Below are positions 23,669-24,818 of a DNA stretch of 24,818 bases, piece by piece. A program made the position numbers and the translations under genes. Origin of the DNA: an uncultured Bacteroidota bacterium. GTDB taxonomy: Bacteria > Bacteroidota > Bacteroidia > Bacteroidales > P3. The stretch covers positions 1 through 24,818 of the forward strand of contig UQXW01000034.1 in NCBI GenBank assembly GCA_900545215.1. Direction: 5' to 3'. Numbering within the stretch: position 1 is the stretch's first letter; each line of letters begins with the position of its first letter. The notes beneath the pieces are model-generated. The model was not told where the DNA came from. It saw only the letters and a program-made list of their open reading frames with translations, and did not search any database.

Positions 23669-24343
23669 TTAGTCTTTATCTTGCTGAAATTCAAAGCCCA
23701 AACGTTTGGCTGTAACGAAACGTTTAGCCGCTGTGTTCTGTTTGATTTCGCCAACGGTTATCTCTTTTACCTCATCGAAAGGTGGTGTCAACAGGTCGAA
23801 GTTATTTGCATATTCCATTGAAGAAAGAATAATACTCGTTATCGACTCCTTGTTTATAATCGACGTATTGAAGCTGGAGTACAATAATCCGACCTCTCTT
23901 TTTCCCTCCACGAAGTAGTGCATCTCTTTATTGACGAACAATCTTCCTATAAGATAACCTATATCATAGTCTCTGTTGTAATCAAAAGAGTCTGTCAGAA
24001 AATTGTATATGTTTATCATGCCGCTGAAAGAGCGTTCCTTGTCTTCCTTTATATATGGCAGTTTCATTACTTCATGCAATCTCGAAAATTCAAAAACGTT
24101 CGTATGCATGGTAAACAAGAGTACATCTGCTCCGAACCTTATTTCAAACTCGAATTCGGACTTGTCGGTGAAGAAAAAATATTTCGGGTGCATTTGTTGC
24201 AAACTTCCGATTATCTCTTTGGCTGTCGATTTGAACAAACGGAAAGTCTGTTTGGTGTTATCCAAGACCGAATCCAACAAATCGGACTTCTTCTTTATAG
24301 CTTCTCCAAGTTCTTTGTATTCCATATTCATCGAATTAAACAT
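23669..24343 (-). CDS. Conserved-looking protein of unknown function
   Basis: 224 residues if the ATG at 24343 is used. That ATG directly abuts the U-tract of the ferredoxin terminator, so the ATG at 24331 or 24325 (MEYKELGEAIKKK) may be the real start. No signal peptide, membrane helix or known catalytic motif. The N-terminal 50 residues are helical and charged (a possible coiled coil), the middle is alternating strand-like (FFFTDKSEFEFEIRFGADVLLF), and the C-terminus has a VTAKRLGFEFQQDKD tail. The protein looks cytoplasmic. It sits between the ferredoxin and the tRNA-Glu promoter, and I do not recognise the family. Confidence 0.7.
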   Translation of the reverse strand: MFNSMNMEYKELGEAIKKKSDLLDSVLDNTKQTFRLFKSTAKEIIGSLQQMHPKYFFFTDKSEFEFEIRFGADVLLFTMHTNVFEFSRLHEVMKLPYIKEDKERSFSGMINIYNFLTDSFDYNRDYDIGYLIGRLFVNKEMHYFVEGKREVGLLYSSFNTSIINKESITSIILSSMEYANNFDLLTPPFDEVKEITVGEIKQNTAAKRFVTAKRLGFEFQQDKD

Positions 24344-24371
24344 AAAAAAGCCCTACAAAAATATAGGGCTT
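24344..24371 (-). terminator. Rho-independent terminator after the ferredoxin
   Basis: AAGCCCTA (minus strand, 24371-24364) pairs perfectly with TAGGGCTT (24355-24348), followed by TTTTTT. It lies 23 nt after the ferredoxin stop and abuts the first possible start codon of the next gene. Confidence 0.88.
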
Positions 24372-24394
24372 ATCTCTTTTTGCAATACACGAAA

Positions 24395-24565
24395 CTATTC
24401 CTCCGGATGTATAGCCTCCATAGGGCAAACATCTGCACAAGTTCCGCATTCAACGCATTTTGAAGGGTCTATTTTGTAGATGTCTCCTTCTGAAATTGCT
24501 CCGACAGGACATTCGTCGATACAAGTTCCGCATGCAGCGCAATCATCTGAAATTTTGTAAGCCAT
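24395..24565 (-). CDS. 2[4Fe-4S] ferredoxin, 56 residues
   Basis: Small bacterial-type ferredoxin with two CxxCxxCxxxCP motifs: CAACGTCIDECP (C9, C12, C15, C19) and CVECGTCADVCP (C37, C40, C43, C47). All eight cluster ligands are present, and the protein is acidic, as normal for an electron carrier to oxidoreductases such as pyruvate:ferredoxin oxidoreductase. Start MAYKISDDC at the ATG at 24565; the frame ends with TAG at 24397-24395. It has its own promoter box and terminator, so it is a single-gene unit. Confidence 0.95.
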   Translation of the reverse strand: MAYKISDDCAACGTCIDECPVGAISEGDIYKIDPSKCVECGTCADVCPMEAIHPEE

Positions 24566-24596
24566 TACTTTTAATTTTTAGGGTTTATAACTGCTG

Positions 24597-24627
24597 CAAA
24601 GGTATAACATTATCTCCAATCACCAAC
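24597..24627 (-). promoter_or_regulatory. Promoter GTTG-N19-TACCTTTG for the ferredoxin
   Basis: Minus-strand TACCTTTG (24604-24597) followed by C, with GTTG (24627-24624) exactly 19 nt upstream, one base off the TTTG consensus. The predicted start is about 25 nt before the ferredoxin ATG. Confidence 0.65.
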
Positions 24628-24717
24628 CAAAAATCATGTTTTTTTTGAGGACAGCGGTTTTTCTGCCATGCCTTGCTTGCAAACATAAACACCGAAAAAA
24701 TACTTTTGTTCATCTCT

Positions 24718-24737
24718 GCATGGAAAAGCATGGAAAA
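24718..24737. repeat. Tandem 10-bp repeat GCATGGAAAA x2
   Basis: GCATGGAAAA occurs at 24718-24727 and again directly at 24728-24737, in the gap upstream of the ferredoxin promoter. Two copies only, role unknown. Confidence 0.4.
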
Positions 24738-24768
24738 TTCATTCATTGGGACTTCTGATTATAAAGTT

Positions 24769-24818
24769 CTTGCAAAGACAGTACCGGAATGCCGTTTCCG
24801 CAAAATGAAACGGCGTTA
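24769..24818. repeat. Dispersed GAAACGCCG hairpin repeat, copy C (cut by the window end)
   Basis: CTTGCAAAGACAGT, then GCCGTTTCC and AAATGAAACGGCG, in the same order as in copy B. The CGGAA/TTCCG arms around TGCCGT make a small hairpin. The window ends inside the unit. Confidence 0.55.

Overview
The window reads as chromosomal DNA of a Bacteroidota bacterium, most likely order Bacteroidales. Four things support this: putative promoters of the TAnnTTTG type (one is a perfect TTTG-N19-TAnnTTTG ahead of tRNA-Glu), a type IX secretion cargo with a CHU_C/gliding-type C-terminus, a Bacteroidota-style Wza-Wzc pair with a Gly-Tyr tail, and an almost complete absence of Shine-Dalgarno sequences. No genus can be named safely. 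No phage genes, insertion sequence or CRISPR array are visible.

Layout. 1-2800 (+): end of a polysaccharide export lipoprotein and a full Wzc-type tyrosine kinase, closed by a strong terminator. 2849-3841 (+): Elp3-like radical SAM protein. 4024-4404 (-): fluoride channel CrcB. 4791-13037 (-): a long same-strand series, transcribed from high to low coordinates: glycosyltransferase, tyrS, mutS2, a large T9SS surface protein whose signal peptide looks frameshifted, and a small lipoprotein. 13359-14798 (+): polysaccharide flippase, divergent from the glycosyltransferase. 15016-16095 (-): secreted penicillin V acylase/bile salt hydrolase-like amidase. 16272-17408 (+): nitroreductase and MmcQ/YjbR protein. 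17478-21906 (-): lipoprotein, a MATE transporter fused in frame to a periplasmic M23 (LytM) domain, and an alpha/beta hydrolase. 22352-24565 (-): tatD, rpsT, tRNA-Glu, an unrecognised conserved-looking protein and a 56-residue 2[4Fe-4S] ferredoxin.

How the genes fit together. The export/kinase pair, flippase and glycosyltransferase point to assembly and export of a surface polysaccharide. The T9SS protein, its lipoprotein partner and the lipoprotein at 17478 add surface proteins. The rest is housekeeping: translation (TyrS, S20, tRNA-Glu), nucleic acid maintenance (MutS2, TatD), redox (nitroreductase, ferredoxin) and ion homeostasis (CrcB).

The most unusual items are the 1020-residue MATE-M23 fusion, a single 28-nt palindrome with CRISPR-repeat-like ends beside a possible decayed gene (22049-22344), a family of GAAACGCCG hairpin repeats in three intergenic gaps, a frame break in the signal peptide of the T9SS protein, and a 14-bp perfect hairpin inside the coding sequence of its downstream lipoprotein.
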